Assembly (NCBI GenBank): GCA_902363675.1
Contig: CABJAV010000037.1
Location: 1 to 24,750 of the forward strand
Length of the DNA: 24,750 bases
From: Lachnospiraceae bacterium
GTDB taxonomy: Bacteria > Bacillota > Clostridia > Lachnospirales > Lachnospiraceae
Direction of reading: 5' to 3'
The notes under the pieces were generated by a model. That model was not told the DNA's origin, did not search any database, and saw nothing but the letters and a program-made list of their open reading frames with translations. A program made the translations under genes and the position numbers. Below are positions 15,836 through 23,874 of this stretch, piece after piece (positions within the stretch are counted from its first letter, which is position 1; every line of letters starts with the position of its first letter).

Positions 15836-16603
15836 ATGCGAAAGATATTAATTAGATTTGATGATATTTGTCCAACAATGAATTTTGAAGAATTTGATAA
15901 AGCGATAGATTTGATGGATGAGTTAGATATTAAACCATTAATAGGAGTTATTCCCAAATGTGAAGATGACATATTAAAAATTGATGCTCCTAAAAGAGAT
16001 TTTTGGGAATATGTAAGAAATTTAGAAAAAAAGGGTTATACAATCGCAATGCATGGATATAAGCATGTTTATGATAGTAATAAACATGGAATGGCTAATG
16101 CTAGTAACAGATCAGAGTTTGCTGGTCATTCTTTTGCTGTGCAGTATATGAAGGTAAAAAAGGGAAAGGAAATTTTGGAAACAAAGGGTATACATACCTC
16201 TATTTTTTTCGCACCTTCTCATTCGTATGATAAAACAACTTTAAAAGTGCTGTCAAAATGTGGTTTTAAATATATATCTGATGGAATGTCTAGAGTACCA
16301 ATTGAAAGATATGGAATTGTTTGTATACCGTGTAGAACTGGAGGGATTCCGGTGATGAAAAGAGATGGGGACTATACTGCTGTATTTCATGCTCATGAGT
16401 GGGGGATGGATTCTAAAAATAGTTCATATGAAGAGTTTGAACAATTTTGTAGAACTAATAAAATGGAAATTTGTACTTTTGATATTTTTTGTAAACAAAA
16501 AGTATCAAAAAAGATATGGGATAAGATAGATGAGAGAATCTATGTTATATTTCAATGTCGGATTCGCCCTATTTTATCAAAAATAAAACATAAAATAGTA
16601 TAG
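15836..16603 (+). CDS. Polysaccharide deacetylase-like protein (DUF2334 type)
   Basis: The 255-residue protein carries motifs of the NodB/DUF2334 carbohydrate-esterase fold. These are RFDDICPT with D9-D10, AMHGYKH near 77-83 with the metal-binding histidines, FFAPSHSYD near 123, and HAHEWGM near 183. It would remove an acetyl group from a sugar or lipid-linked intermediate. No signal peptide is seen, so unlike wall deacetylases it probably acts in the cytoplasm during assembly, perhaps on a HexNAc of the repeat unit (inference). It lies between glycosyltransferases, 16 nt after the previous gene. Confidence 0.78.
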   Translation: MRKILIRFDDICPTMNFEEFDKAIDLMDELDIKPLIGVIPKCEDDILKIDAPKRDFWEYVRNLEKKGYTIAMHGYKHVYDSNKHGMANASNRSEFAGHSFAVQYMKVKKGKEILETKGIHTSIFFAPSHSYDKTTLKVLSKCGFKYISDGMSRVPIERYGIVCIPCRTGGIPVMKRDGDYTAVFHAHEWGMDSKNSSYEEFEQFCRTNKMEICTFDIFCKQKVSKKIWDKIDERIYVIFQCRIRPILSKIKHKIV

Positions 16604-16618
16604 GAGTTATAATTTAAG

Positions 16619-17569
16619 GTGAAATTGATTAAAAATATATATTGGGATAAGGCAGATATTACAGTTTCTATTATAATACCCATTTATAATAGGACGAAAA
16701 CAATTAGAAGAGCAATGATATCATTGGAAAAACAAACTAGCAAAAAATTTGAATGCATTTTGATAGATGATGGATCTAAGGATGATATAGATGAGGTAAT
16801 ATATAGTTTTTTTAATAAGATTAAGTTACCTATGCTTTATATTAAGAAGGAGAATGGTGGAGTTCATACAGCAAGGAACATTGGAATCTATTATGCGAGG
16901 GGGGAATATACTATGTTTTTGGATTCGGATGACGAATATAGAAATGATGCTATAGAACTCATGATTAAGGCATGGGAGAAGATTCCATATGAAGATAGGG
17001 GAAAATACAGAGAAATTGTAGCACAATGCCAAGATCAAACTGGAAATAGAGTTGGAAAACCATTTCCAGTTAACATAAATAAAATGCCATGGAAAAAAGC
17101 TGTTCGATTATGTGACAGTACAAAAGGCGAGCATGTTTCAATTATGAAGACATGTATATTAAAAGATAATCCATGGCCTGAACCAGAAGGAGTTACTTTT
17201 GTTACGGAAGATATTGTATGGAAGCATTTAGAAAAAAAATATAAATCCTTTTTTGTGAATGATATGATAAGAATATATCATACGAATACTCAGGACTCAT
17301 ATACAAACCATAAAACAAGAACATTACAATATTGTGTAAATTGTCAGTGGAATGAAGGATATATGTTGGATCATTGGAGTGTATATAAAGGTAAGGTGTC
17401 ATATTTAAAAAGGATGATGATATATGAAATCTTTTCAATGATATTAAGAAAAAATGGTGTAAAAGGTTATAAGTTTAATTCAATAATTAATAATATTGTT
17501 GGTGGTGCAATGTGTGGTGTTGCTTTTATTGGAGCAAATATATATATGCAAAAGCATAATGTGAGTTAA
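16619..17569 (+). CDS. Glycosyltransferase, GT2 family
   Basis: The start is a GTG at 16619 with GGAG about 10 nt upstream. The conserved GT-A opening VSIIIPIYNRTKTIRRAMIS begins 16 residues in. Catalytic marks are DDGSKDD (D50, D51), NGGVHTARNIGI (79-90) and the DxD motif LDSDDE (D102, D104). Inverting GT2 enzymes use nucleotide sugars with a metal held by the DxD. At 316 residues the length is usual. It is the only GT2 in the locus. VTEDIVWKHLE near residue 200 holds the usual catalytic-base 'ED' region. Specificity unknown. Confidence 0.86.
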   Translation: MKLIKNIYWDKADITVSIIIPIYNRTKTIRRAMISLEKQTSKKFECILIDDGSKDDIDEVIYSFFNKIKLPMLYIKKENGGVHTARNIGIYYARGEYTMFLDSDDEYRNDAIELMIKAWEKIPYEDRGKYREIVAQCQDQTGNRVGKPFPVNINKMPWKKAVRLCDSTKGEHVSIMKTCILKDNPWPEPEGVTFVTEDIVWKHLEKKYKSFFVNDMIRIYHTNTQDSYTNHKTRTLQYCVNCQWNEGYMLDHWSVYKGKVSYLKRMMIYEIFSMILRKNGVKGYKFNSIINNIVGGAMCGVAFIGANIYMQKHNVS

Positions 17570-17913
17570 ATGTATATGCATATAAAATAATAAATAGGTG
17601 AAGGTCGAGTGATGCAGAATTCAAGAGATAGACATCCATATGTGGTGGTATTGAAAAATAGAACCAAATCAGCAATTGGAGGATTTAGTTTTCTAGATTA
17701 GTAGAAGGCGTAGGCATAGTGATTCCCCAAAATGTCCTCATGTTCATCATTATTTGGTATTTATTTAAATTTTAAATATCAAGTTATTATCTGGATAAAG
17801 TGTTGAGCGAACGGAATGTTATCTGGGATGTAAGTTTTCATTGTGTCGGAATCATGGTTTAATAAGACAAAAATATGTGTTTAACAAAGTTTAGATTAGG
17901 ATAAGGGATAAAA
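17570..17913 (+). other. 344-bp gap, possibly decayed coding DNA
   Basis: No intact gene. An ATG at 17612 opens a 29-codon frame starting MQNSR, like the first residues of the flippase at 17914 (MQNSR), with 16 of 20 bases of the two 5' ends similar. A second open frame near 17780-17862 ends in SERNVIWDVSFHCVGIMV then TAA. These look like remnants of deleted genes. The flippase ribosome site (AAGGGAT) lies at the right edge. No convincing terminator or promoter is seen. Confidence 0.35.
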
Positions 17914-19446
17914 ATGCAAAATTCACGAACAAACAAGGCCATGAAAAATGTCTTAATTACAACACTGTGCCAAATTATATATCTATTAGTGAGTTTTATT
18001 TGTAGAACTGTGTTCACAAGGACATTGGGGGCAGAGTATTTAGGGTTAAATGGGTTATTTTCTAATGTTTTAACGATGTTATCATTTGTTGAGTTGGGAA
18101 TAGGGAGTGCTTTGGTATACAAGATGTATAAACCACTTGCAATGAATGACGAACACATGCTATGTGTTTACATTAGATTTTATAAAAAAATTTACATTGG
18201 TATAGCAATAATTGTAGCCGTTATAGGGCTTGGTCTAATACCTTTTCTACATAATATTGTTAATGCTCCTGATATAGATGTAAATATTACCTTTTTGTAT
18301 TTATTATTTTTGGTAGACACGATTATTTCGTATCTGTATGCTTATAAAAAATCTATATTAATAGCGGATCAGAAAAATTATATAGTAGCTATATATACAC
18401 AAATCTTTAATGTAATAATGAATGTCGGACAAATTATTATTCTGTTGATGACACATAATTTTACTTTTTATTTGGTATTTAAAATTATATGTGATTGGCT
18501 GAATAATGTTTTTTGTTCAAGATATGCTGAAAAGAAATATCCTTATATTAATAATCCTGTAAAGGAGAGTATTTCGGAGCCTGACAAAAAAGAATTAAAA
18601 GAGAATATAAAAGGCCTACTTTTGGGGAAAATTGCGTCAGTTGCATTCGATGGAACAGATAATGTTTTTATATCAGCATTTGTTGGGGTTTCAACTGTAG
18701 GTATAATGTCAAATTATACCTTAATTCTTTCAATGATAAATAGCTTATTAAATCAAGTATTTAACTCATTGACATCTTCAATTGGAAATCTTGGAGTTAC
18801 GTCAGAAAAGAAGGAAGTTCAAAGTGTATTCAAGCGTATTTATTTTGTTAATACACTCTTATATGGATATCTATTTGTAGGGATGGTTCTACTTCTAAGA
18901 TCTTTTATAGTAGATATATGGGTGGGAAAGGAATATGATTTGGCGACTGTAACAGTAGTGTTGCTAGTCCTAGAATTGTGCTTGAGAGGTATTCATTATC
19001 CTGTATATATGACAAGAACGGCAATGGGATTGTTTCATCAGTTGAAATATGTTCCGCTAATGTGTGCCATGCTTAATATTGGACTTGATTTTATATTGGG
19101 TTTATATTATGGTTTATCTGGAATCGTGTTGGCTACGGTTATTGCTAGATGTATTACAAGAGCAGCCGATATTAAGGTTTTATATAATGATAGCTTTGGA
19201 ATTTCAAGTTTATCATATTATACTTATCATTTGAAAATGCTGTTATTGATTTTTTTGTGTACAGGAATTTCTTATTTAACTATTTCACTAGTGCATATAG
19301 AAATCACTGTTTTGAATTTTATATTCAAATTTATAATTGTTTCGATTATTTATTGGGGAATAACATTGGGGGGCTATTGGAAAACGCCGGAATGTAAATA
19401 TTATTGTATGTTGATTGAGAAAAAAATAAGAGAGGTACGAAAATGA
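17914..19446 (+). CDS. Oligosaccharide flippase, Wzx / MATE-like (MOP superfamily)
   Basis: The 510-residue polytopic membrane protein has about 12-14 predicted helices. The N-terminal part (NVLITTLCQIIYLLVSFICR, then TRTLGAEYLGLNGLFSN) is the common opening of the polysaccharide-transport branch of the MOP superfamily. A hydrophilic loop near 215-235 (KESISEPDKKELKENIK) precedes GLLLGKIASVAFDGTDNVFISAF, the start of the second bundle. It would move the finished lipid-linked repeat unit to the outer leaflet for the EpsG/Wzy-like polymerase. AAGGGATAAAA precedes the ATG. It overlaps the LicD gene by 4 nt (ATGA), so the two are translationally coupled. Confidence 0.87.
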   Translation: MQNSRTNKAMKNVLITTLCQIIYLLVSFICRTVFTRTLGAEYLGLNGLFSNVLTMLSFVELGIGSALVYKMYKPLAMNDEHMLCVYIRFYKKIYIGIAIIVAVIGLGLIPFLHNIVNAPDIDVNITFLYLLFLVDTIISYLYAYKKSILIADQKNYIVAIYTQIFNVIMNVGQIIILLMTHNFTFYLVFKIICDWLNNVFCSRYAEKKYPYINNPVKESISEPDKKELKENIKGLLLGKIASVAFDGTDNVFISAFVGVSTVGIMSNYTLILSMINSLLNQVFNSLTSSIGNLGVTSEKKEVQSVFKRIYFVNTLLYGYLFVGMVLLLRSFIVDIWVGKEYDLATVTVVLLVLELCLRGIHYPVYMTRTAMGLFHQLKYVPLMCAMLNIGLDFILGLYYGLSGIVLATVIARCITRAADIKVLYNDSFGISSLSYYTYHLKMLLLIFLCTGISYLTISLVHIEITVLNFIFKFIIVSIIYWGITLGGYWKTPECKYYCMLIEKKIREVRK

Positions 19447-20264
19447 AAAAGTATAAGGAATTAGGTATTAGAGATGAACAGGCTATGCAGTTGGAAATAT
19501 TGCGTCAATTTAATGAATTATGTAAATGTGAAAATATTCAGTATTTTGCAGGATATGGAACATTATTAGGTGCTGTTCGAGAAAAAGGTTTTATTGATTG
19601 GGACGACGATATTGATTTGTGGATGAAGAGGGAGAATATTTGCAAATTCGAAAGTGAATTTTATAACTATTTTGATAAAAACAAATATTTCTTACAGACA
19701 TATGAATCGGATCCTGATTGCCTATCGCCAGAGATGTTGAGAATTTGCGTAAATAATACCTTTAAATGGGATGAAAACATAGGAAAAGAAAATTTTCATA
19801 CAGGAATTTATTTCGACATTTTTCCATTAGATTATGCATTCTCGGATGAGAGAGATGGGGAGTACATAACGGAATTGGCTAAAAGACATTCGAGACTGTA
19901 TTCAAATTTAAAATATAAGTGGTTCAAATTGAATTTAAAAGAAAAGGCTAAATACATAAAAAACCATTTGAAATCTAGAAAATATTTGTCAAAAAAAGTA
20001 CGAGAGATAGCCGATTTATATGCTAAAAATACAAAATCATCAATTTATATATGTGTTCCTGCTGCCACTGACGGATATGAAAAATGTTGTTTTGAGCCTG
20101 ATATTTTTTCGAAAAGTGTGAATTTACAATTTGAAGATTTGGAGATTTCGTGCCCTATTGGATATCATCGCTTACTAATAAAATTATATGGAAAGGATTA
20201 CATGACACCTAAGGTGACTAAGGGGGAAAGACATAAGGCATTTGTTATTGAAGAGAGCGTGTAA
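19443..20264 (+). CDS. LicD-family phosphotransferase
   Basis: The 273-residue protein has the LicD signature YGTLLGAVREKGFIDWDDDIDLWM (38-60), with metal- or catalysis-linked D54, D55, D56 and D58, and HTGIYFDIFPLDY near 117. LicD enzymes transfer phosphocholine or similar phospho-substituents from a nucleotide diphosphate to teichoic acid or capsule sugars. No lic uptake or CTP-phosphocholine genes are in the window, so the substituent could also be phosphoglycerol or phosphoribitol. It overlaps the flippase by 4 nt and is the last gene of the + strand series before an IS110 element. Residue length is typical. Confidence 0.87.
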   Translation: MKKYKELGIRDEQAMQLEILRQFNELCKCENIQYFAGYGTLLGAVREKGFIDWDDDIDLWMKRENICKFESEFYNYFDKNKYFLQTYESDPDCLSPEMLRICVNNTFKWDENIGKENFHTGIYFDIFPLDYAFSDERDGEYITELAKRHSRLYSNLKYKWFKLNLKEKAKYIKNHLKSRKYLSKKVREIADLYAKNTKSSIYICVPAATDGYEKCCFEPDIFSKSVNLQFEDLEISCPIGYHRLLIKLYGKDYMTPKVTKGERHKAFVIEESV

Positions 20265-20417
20265 CTATTGGGTAAGAAATCATGAGACCAGCTATGAAAA
20301 GTCAACCATAAATTAGCAAAAAAATTCTTTTTCATATCGGTGGTAAAAAAGGGTAACTTTAATAGAGCTCCCTTAGGGTGCTTTTTCAAAATCTATCGAT
20401 ATTGGTATACAGACCTC

Positions 20418-21587
20418 TTATTCGAGGTTAAATTCTACTTCGTCAGTGAGCATCTTCCAGATGACTCTGACAAGCTTGCCGGCACAGTGCCCAAGTGCAT
20501 TGTAGTGAGACCGGCCTTCAGCCCTCTTGGCATCATAATAAGCCTTGAAGGTCGCGTTGTTTCTGACAACGTTCCAAGCTGCATTTACAAGGGCATATCG
20601 TAAAACACGAGAGCCACGTTTGGACATCCTTGTTGTCTTAGCCTGAAAGTTACCAGACTGATAAACAGAAGGATCCAGACCTGCAAAAGCAAGCAGCTTG
20701 TTTGGATTGGAGAAACGGTGAATATCACCTATTTCACCAAGAATCATTCCACCATTGATATAACCGATACCAGGAATGGTCATGATGACAGAATCGTTGA
20801 ATTTCATGATATCCGTCATCTCAGCTTCAATCTTTTGTAATTGGCTATCCAGTAACTCGATTTGTTGAATGGTTTGAGTTATCTGAATAGATATAGCGCT
20901 GTCGTTGGCACCGACAGACTTCTGTGCGAGAACTCTTAATTCTTTGGCCTGCTCTTTAGTAAAGTGTCCGTGCGAGTTCACTTTGAGCAGATTTGCCAGA
21001 TGAGTCATATGCATGGAAGCAATCTCTTTTGGAGAAGGTGCTTCTTTTAAAAGAGCATAGACAGCATTCTGATGCAGACCGGATTTGAAAAAGTATTGAA
21101 TCTCCGGGAATACCTGATCAACATAGGTTGTCAGTTGGATTTTCAATCGGGTGCGTTGCTTAATGGTTTTCTGCCGAAAGCGCCCCAAGGCCTTAAAATC
21201 CATCATATCGAGATCAAAGAAGGTAATAAATCTTAGGTCATCCTGCATCATAAGAGTTTTAGCAATAACAAATGTGTCGACCTTATCTGTCTTTGTTTTA
21301 CGAACATTGTTCTTACGCATTTGACAGGTTTTGATGGGGTTCAACACACACACTTGGTAGAACTCAGCAACAAGGTATCGAACAAGGTTGTCACCGTAGT
21401 GTGCCGTCGACTCAAGACCGATGATGATGCTGTTCTTATCGAATGATTCGAGCTTAGAGACCAGCAGTTGGAAGCCATCAGCGTCGTTTGTGAATTTGAA
21501 CGGCTCAATGAGTATTTCACCGTCCGAAGAAATCGCAGCGGCGAAATGGTTGAGTTTGGCAATATCAATGCCTACAAAAATTTTCAT
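20418..21587 (-). CDS. IS110-family transposase (DEDD recombinase)
   Basis: The start is placed at 21587 because GGGAGG lies 9 nt upstream and the family opening [11 protein letters not shown] begins there, giving 389 residues; the frame continues 16 codons upstream without support. The N-terminal RuvC-like DEDD domain shows D8, E59 ([13 protein letters not shown]), D101 and D104 (KTDKVD). A helical linker follows. Then comes the C-terminal Tnp domain with [38 protein letters not shown] (candidate catalytic Ser in YQSG) and [18 protein letters not shown]. All conserved blocks are present, so it is probably active. It acts with a bridge RNA to join donor and target DNA. Confidence 0.93.
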   Translation of the reverse strand: MKIFVGIDIAKLNHFAAAISSDGEILIEPFKFTNDADGFQLLVSKLESFDKNSIIIGLESTAHYGDNLVRYLVAEFYQVCVLNPIKTCQMRKNNVRKTKTDKVDTFVIAKTLMMQDDLRFITFFDLDMMDFKALGRFRQKTIKQRTRLKIQLTTYVDQVFPEIQYFFKSGLHQNAVYALLKEAPSPKEIASMHMTHLANLLKVNSHGHFTKEQAKELRVLAQKSVGANDSAISIQITQTIQQIELLDSQLQKIEAEMTDIMKFNDSVIMTIPGIGYINGGMILGEIGDIHRFSNPNKLLAFAGLDPSVYQSGNFQAKTTRMSKRGSRVLRYALVNAAWNVVRNNATFKAYYDAKRAEGRSHYNALGHCAGKLVRVIWKMLTDEVEFNLE

Positions 21588-21664
21588 GAGGTTGTACCTC
21601 CCTTTCATAAAGTCTGATACCATGATGTCCACCATCGATTATCATCGTAGACTTGATAGAAATA

Positions 21665-21800
21665 AGTACTCTGAGTGAAAAACACTCCGGTAACATCCAG
21701 CTGATAAACAATTCAGATAAAGGTAGCGGCAATACACTCCAGTTGAGTAGTCAAGCTACAGGGAAAAATCAAAAGTCCATAGTATCTGAATTGTATTGAA
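21665..21800 (-). ncRNA. Candidate IS110 bridge RNA
   Basis: In the non-coding end upstream of the transposase, a perfect 12-bp inverted repeat, ACAATTCAGATA (21708-21719) / TATCTGAATTGT (21783-21794), encloses a second stem GTAGC (21723-21727)/GCTAC (21755-21759) and a small hairpin ACTC/GAGT (21736-21739, 21745-21748). A separate hairpin GAGTG/CACTC (21673-21687) lies closer to the gene. Stacked stems with internal loops in this place are what IS110 bridge RNAs look like; the loops would carry target- and donor-pairing bases. Exact ends, and which loop does what, are not determined. The strand is assumed to be that of the transposase. Confidence 0.55.
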
Positions 21801-21824
21801 CCACGATATTAAAAGAAAGGGAAC

Positions 21825-21854
21825 GTGTGATAATTAACTTCCTAATTATCATAC
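21825..21854. other. 12-bp hairpin near the IS110 outer end
   Basis: GTGTGATAATTA (21825-21836) pairs with TAATTATCATAC (21843-21854) with one G-U pair and a 6-nt loop. Read on the - strand it is followed by a T/C-rich tract, read on the + strand by AAGGGATA. It may be a terminator for a former gene or lie at the element boundary. Confidence 0.35.
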
Positions 21855-21876
21855 AAGGGATATATGTCAGTTTTGA

Positions 21877-22087
21877 TCAAAGGATAAATGGGATTCTATA
21901 AAGAATGATGCATATGTTTGGGGAGATGGCCTTTTCAAATTATTCCTATAAATGAGAAGATTGTATTATATGTGACTTGTCCTAAAGCTGAAGAAAGGTT
22001 ATTGAAAGATTTGTGAGCGTTTCTATTAAGACTACCATTGAAATTGTGAAACGACGAATTATTGGAAAACGCGAGTATCGGTATTAA
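21877..22087 (+). pseudogene. Decayed 3' end of an unknown gene
   Basis: Three overlapping + frames follow one another and together read as a single plausible protein end. SKDKWDSIKNDAYVWGDGLF comes from 21877, then QIIPINEKIVLYVTCPKAEE in another frame, then RKVIERFVSVSIKTTIEIVK and KRRIIGKREYRY to a TAA at 22085-22087. Two frameshifts (near 21935 and 21992) and a stop upstream break it. The reconstructed C-terminus is not a family I recognise. Its place between licD and the epimerase suggests a lost polysaccharide gene whose 5' part was removed, perhaps when the IS110 element arrived. This rests on frame continuity only. Confidence 0.4.
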
Positions 22088-22117
22088 TTGCAGTATTTTC
22101 TGAATTTGAATTATAAA
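22088..22117 (+). promoter_or_regulatory. Candidate promoter for the epimerase gene
   Basis: TTGCAG (22088-22093), an 18-bp spacer, then TATAAA (22112-22117) give a fair sigma-A match. A start near 22125 would leave a leader of about 65 nt. Because the IS110 element separates this gene from the main operon, its own promoter is expected. Confidence 0.45.
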
Positions 22118-22190
22118 AAGGAAAATATATGTAGCAGTGAAATCAGGACGGTTACGTTAAGTTTGATGGAGAAAGAGAAGGAATAGAAAT

Positions 22191-23270
22191 ATGATGAAAG
22201 AGAAAACAATTTTAGTTACAGGTGCAGCTGGATTTATTGGCTCCAACCTGTGCTTGAAGTTATTTGAAAAAAATGAAAATGTACATATCATAGGCATTGA
22301 TAATATGAATACCTATTACGATGTCAATATTAAGAAATGGAGATTATCTGAAATTGAACGTGTTGCTGAAAAAGCAAGTGAGAATGGTTCAAAATGGGAT
22401 TTCATAGAAGGTAATATCGCCGATAAGAATTGTATCAATAAATTATTTGCTACATATAAGCCGGATATAGTTGTAAATCTTGCTGCACAGGCGGGAGTTC
22501 GGTATTCGATTACAAACCCGGATGCTTATATTGAAAGCAATCTGATCGGATTTTATAATATTCTGGAAGCTTGTCGTCATTCTTATGACAATGGGCAAAA
22601 TGGAGTGCAGCATCTGGTTTATGCAAGTTCCTCCAGTGTGTATGGATCAAATAAGAAGGTTCCGTATTCAACGGATGACAAGGTGGATAATCCGGTTTCC
22701 TTATATGCGGCGACGAAGAAGTCGAATGAATTGATGGCACATGCGTATAGCAAGCTTTATAATATTCCGTCTACCGGACTTCGTTTCTTCACGGTGTATG
22801 GACCGGCGGGCAGACCGGATATGGCATATTTTGGTTTTACCAATAAGCTGCGGAACAATGAAAAGATTCAGATTTTCAATTACGGAAACTGCAAGCGGGA
22901 TTTTACATATATCGATGATATTGTAGAAGGAGTCATGCGTGTGATGCAGGCACCACCGGAAAAGAAGATTGGAGAAGATGGATTGCCGATTCCGCCATAT
23001 GCGGTGTACAATATTGGAAATAACCATCCGGAGAATCTTTTGGAGTTTGTTGATATTCTGCAACAGGAGTTAATTCGTGCGGGAGTTCTTCCGGAAGATT
23101 ATGATTTTGACAGTCATAAGGAACTGGTACCGATGCAGCCGGGTGATGTGCCGGTTACTTGTGCGGATACATCTGCTTTGGAGCGTGATTTTGGATTTAA
23201 GCCGAGTACCAATCTGCGGACCGGTCTTAGAAAATTTGCGGAGTGGTATAAGGAATTTTATAAGATTTAA
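22191..23270 (+). CDS. UDP-glucuronate 4-epimerase-type NAD-dependent epimerase
   Basis: The 359-residue extended SDR protein has the NAD-binding TGAAGFIGSNL (about 10-20), NLAAQAGVRYSITNP (about 97-111) typical of UDP-GlcA epimerases, SSSSVYGSNKKVPY with the catalytic Ser, the YAATK motif giving Tyr and Lys, TVYGPAGRPDMAYF (substrate loop), and GNCKRDFTYIDDIVEG. The AGVRYS and GPxGRPDMA blocks favour UDP-GlcA/UDP-GalA interconversion over UDP-Glc/Gal. It would supply UDP-galacturonate to the capsule glycosyltransferases. AAGGAATAG precedes ATGATG, where either ATG may serve. Its base composition is less AT-rich than the central locus, like the aminotransferase at 6938. The adjacent convergent gene is a broken UDP-glucose dehydrogenase, the enzyme that makes its substrate. 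Confidence 0.87.
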   Translation: MMKEKTILVTGAAGFIGSNLCLKLFEKNENVHIIGIDNMNTYYDVNIKKWRLSEIERVAEKASENGSKWDFIEGNIADKNCINKLFATYKPDIVVNLAAQAGVRYSITNPDAYIESNLIGFYNILEACRHSYDNGQNGVQHLVYASSSSVYGSNKKVPYSTDDKVDNPVSLYAATKKSNELMAHAYSKLYNIPSTGLRFFTVYGPAGRPDMAYFGFTNKLRNNEKIQIFNYGNCKRDFTYIDDIVEGVMRVMQAPPEKKIGEDGLPIPPYAVYNIGNNHPENLLEFVDILQQELIRAGVLPEDYDFDSHKELVPMQPGDVPVTCADTSALERDFGFKPSTNLRTGLRKFAEWYKEFYKI

Positions 23271-23274
23271 AACA

Positions 23275-23303
23275 ATAGCAGGAATCGTTTCGATTCCTGC
23301 TAT
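23275..23303. terminator. Bidirectional terminator between convergent genes
   Basis: ATAGCAGGAATCG/CGATTCCTGCTAT forms a 13-bp perfect stem with a TTT loop. It lies 4 nt after the epimerase stop and 7 nt from the ugd stop on the other strand. On the - strand it is followed by TTGTTTTAAA, and on the + strand by GTTAAAATT. It likely ends both transcripts. Confidence 0.75.
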
Positions 23304-23310
23304 GTTAAAA

Positions 23311-23874
23311 TTAGTCACGTTGGAACAAGTCACGAGTATAGACTTTATCTTGTACATCGTCTAAGTTTGAGTCATAGCGGTTGGCAATAATGCTATGGCT
23401 CATTTTTTTGAATTTATCCAGATTGTTTATTACTTTGCTGCCGAAGAATGTGACTCCGTCTTCAAGCGTTGGTTCGTAGATGATCACGGTAGCGCCTTTG
23501 GCCTTAATCCGCTTCATAACGCCTTGGATACTGCTTTGGCGGAAGTTATCAGAATTGCTTTTCATGGTAAGACGGTATACGCCGATGATAATTTCTTTTT
23601 CTTTGGAAGCATCCCATTGACTGTTCGCTTCATAAGCACCGGCTAATTCGAGTACGCGATCGGCGATAAAGTCTTTTCTTGTCCGGTTACTTTCTACGAT
23701 TGCAGACATCATATTCTGTGGCACATCATTGTAGTTAGCAAGAAGCTGCTTCGTGTCTTTTGGCAGGCAGTAGCCGCCATACCCAAAGGAAGGATTGTTG
23801 TAATGTGTTCCGATTCGGGGATCGAGGCATACACCATCGATAATATCTCTTGTGCTTAATCCTTTCATTTCAGC
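23311..23874 (-). pseudogene. ugd: UDP-glucose 6-dehydrogenase, C-terminal half only
   Basis: About 187 residues from [20 protein letters not shown] to RDLFQRD match the C-terminal half of bacterial UDP-glucose dehydrogenase. They include the catalytic-cysteine motif [11 protein letters not shown] and the closing [21 protein letters not shown]. Intact enzymes have about 390-410 residues. Here the NAD-binding domain and the first half of the central helix are missing. Upstream of 23874 the frame runs on into sequence unlike Ugd ([10 protein letters not shown]), which is the antisense of the neighbouring fragment. No start or ribosome site serves it, so it should be inactive. It converges on the epimerase across a shared terminator. 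An assembly artefact is possible but less likely. Confidence 0.8.

Larger units (their letters stand above)
20265..21840 (-). mobile_element. IS110-family insertion sequence (ends not resolved)
   Basis: The transposase (20418-21587, - strand) is flanked by about 150 bp downstream (20265-20417) and about 240 bp upstream (21588 to roughly 21830). IS110 elements have such non-coding ends, usually without clear terminal inverted repeats or target duplications, so I cannot fix the ends. The long upstream non-coding end holding a structured segment fits the IS110 subgroup (bridge RNA in the left end) and not IS1111. It lies directly after licD and before a decayed gene end. Confidence 0.7.
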
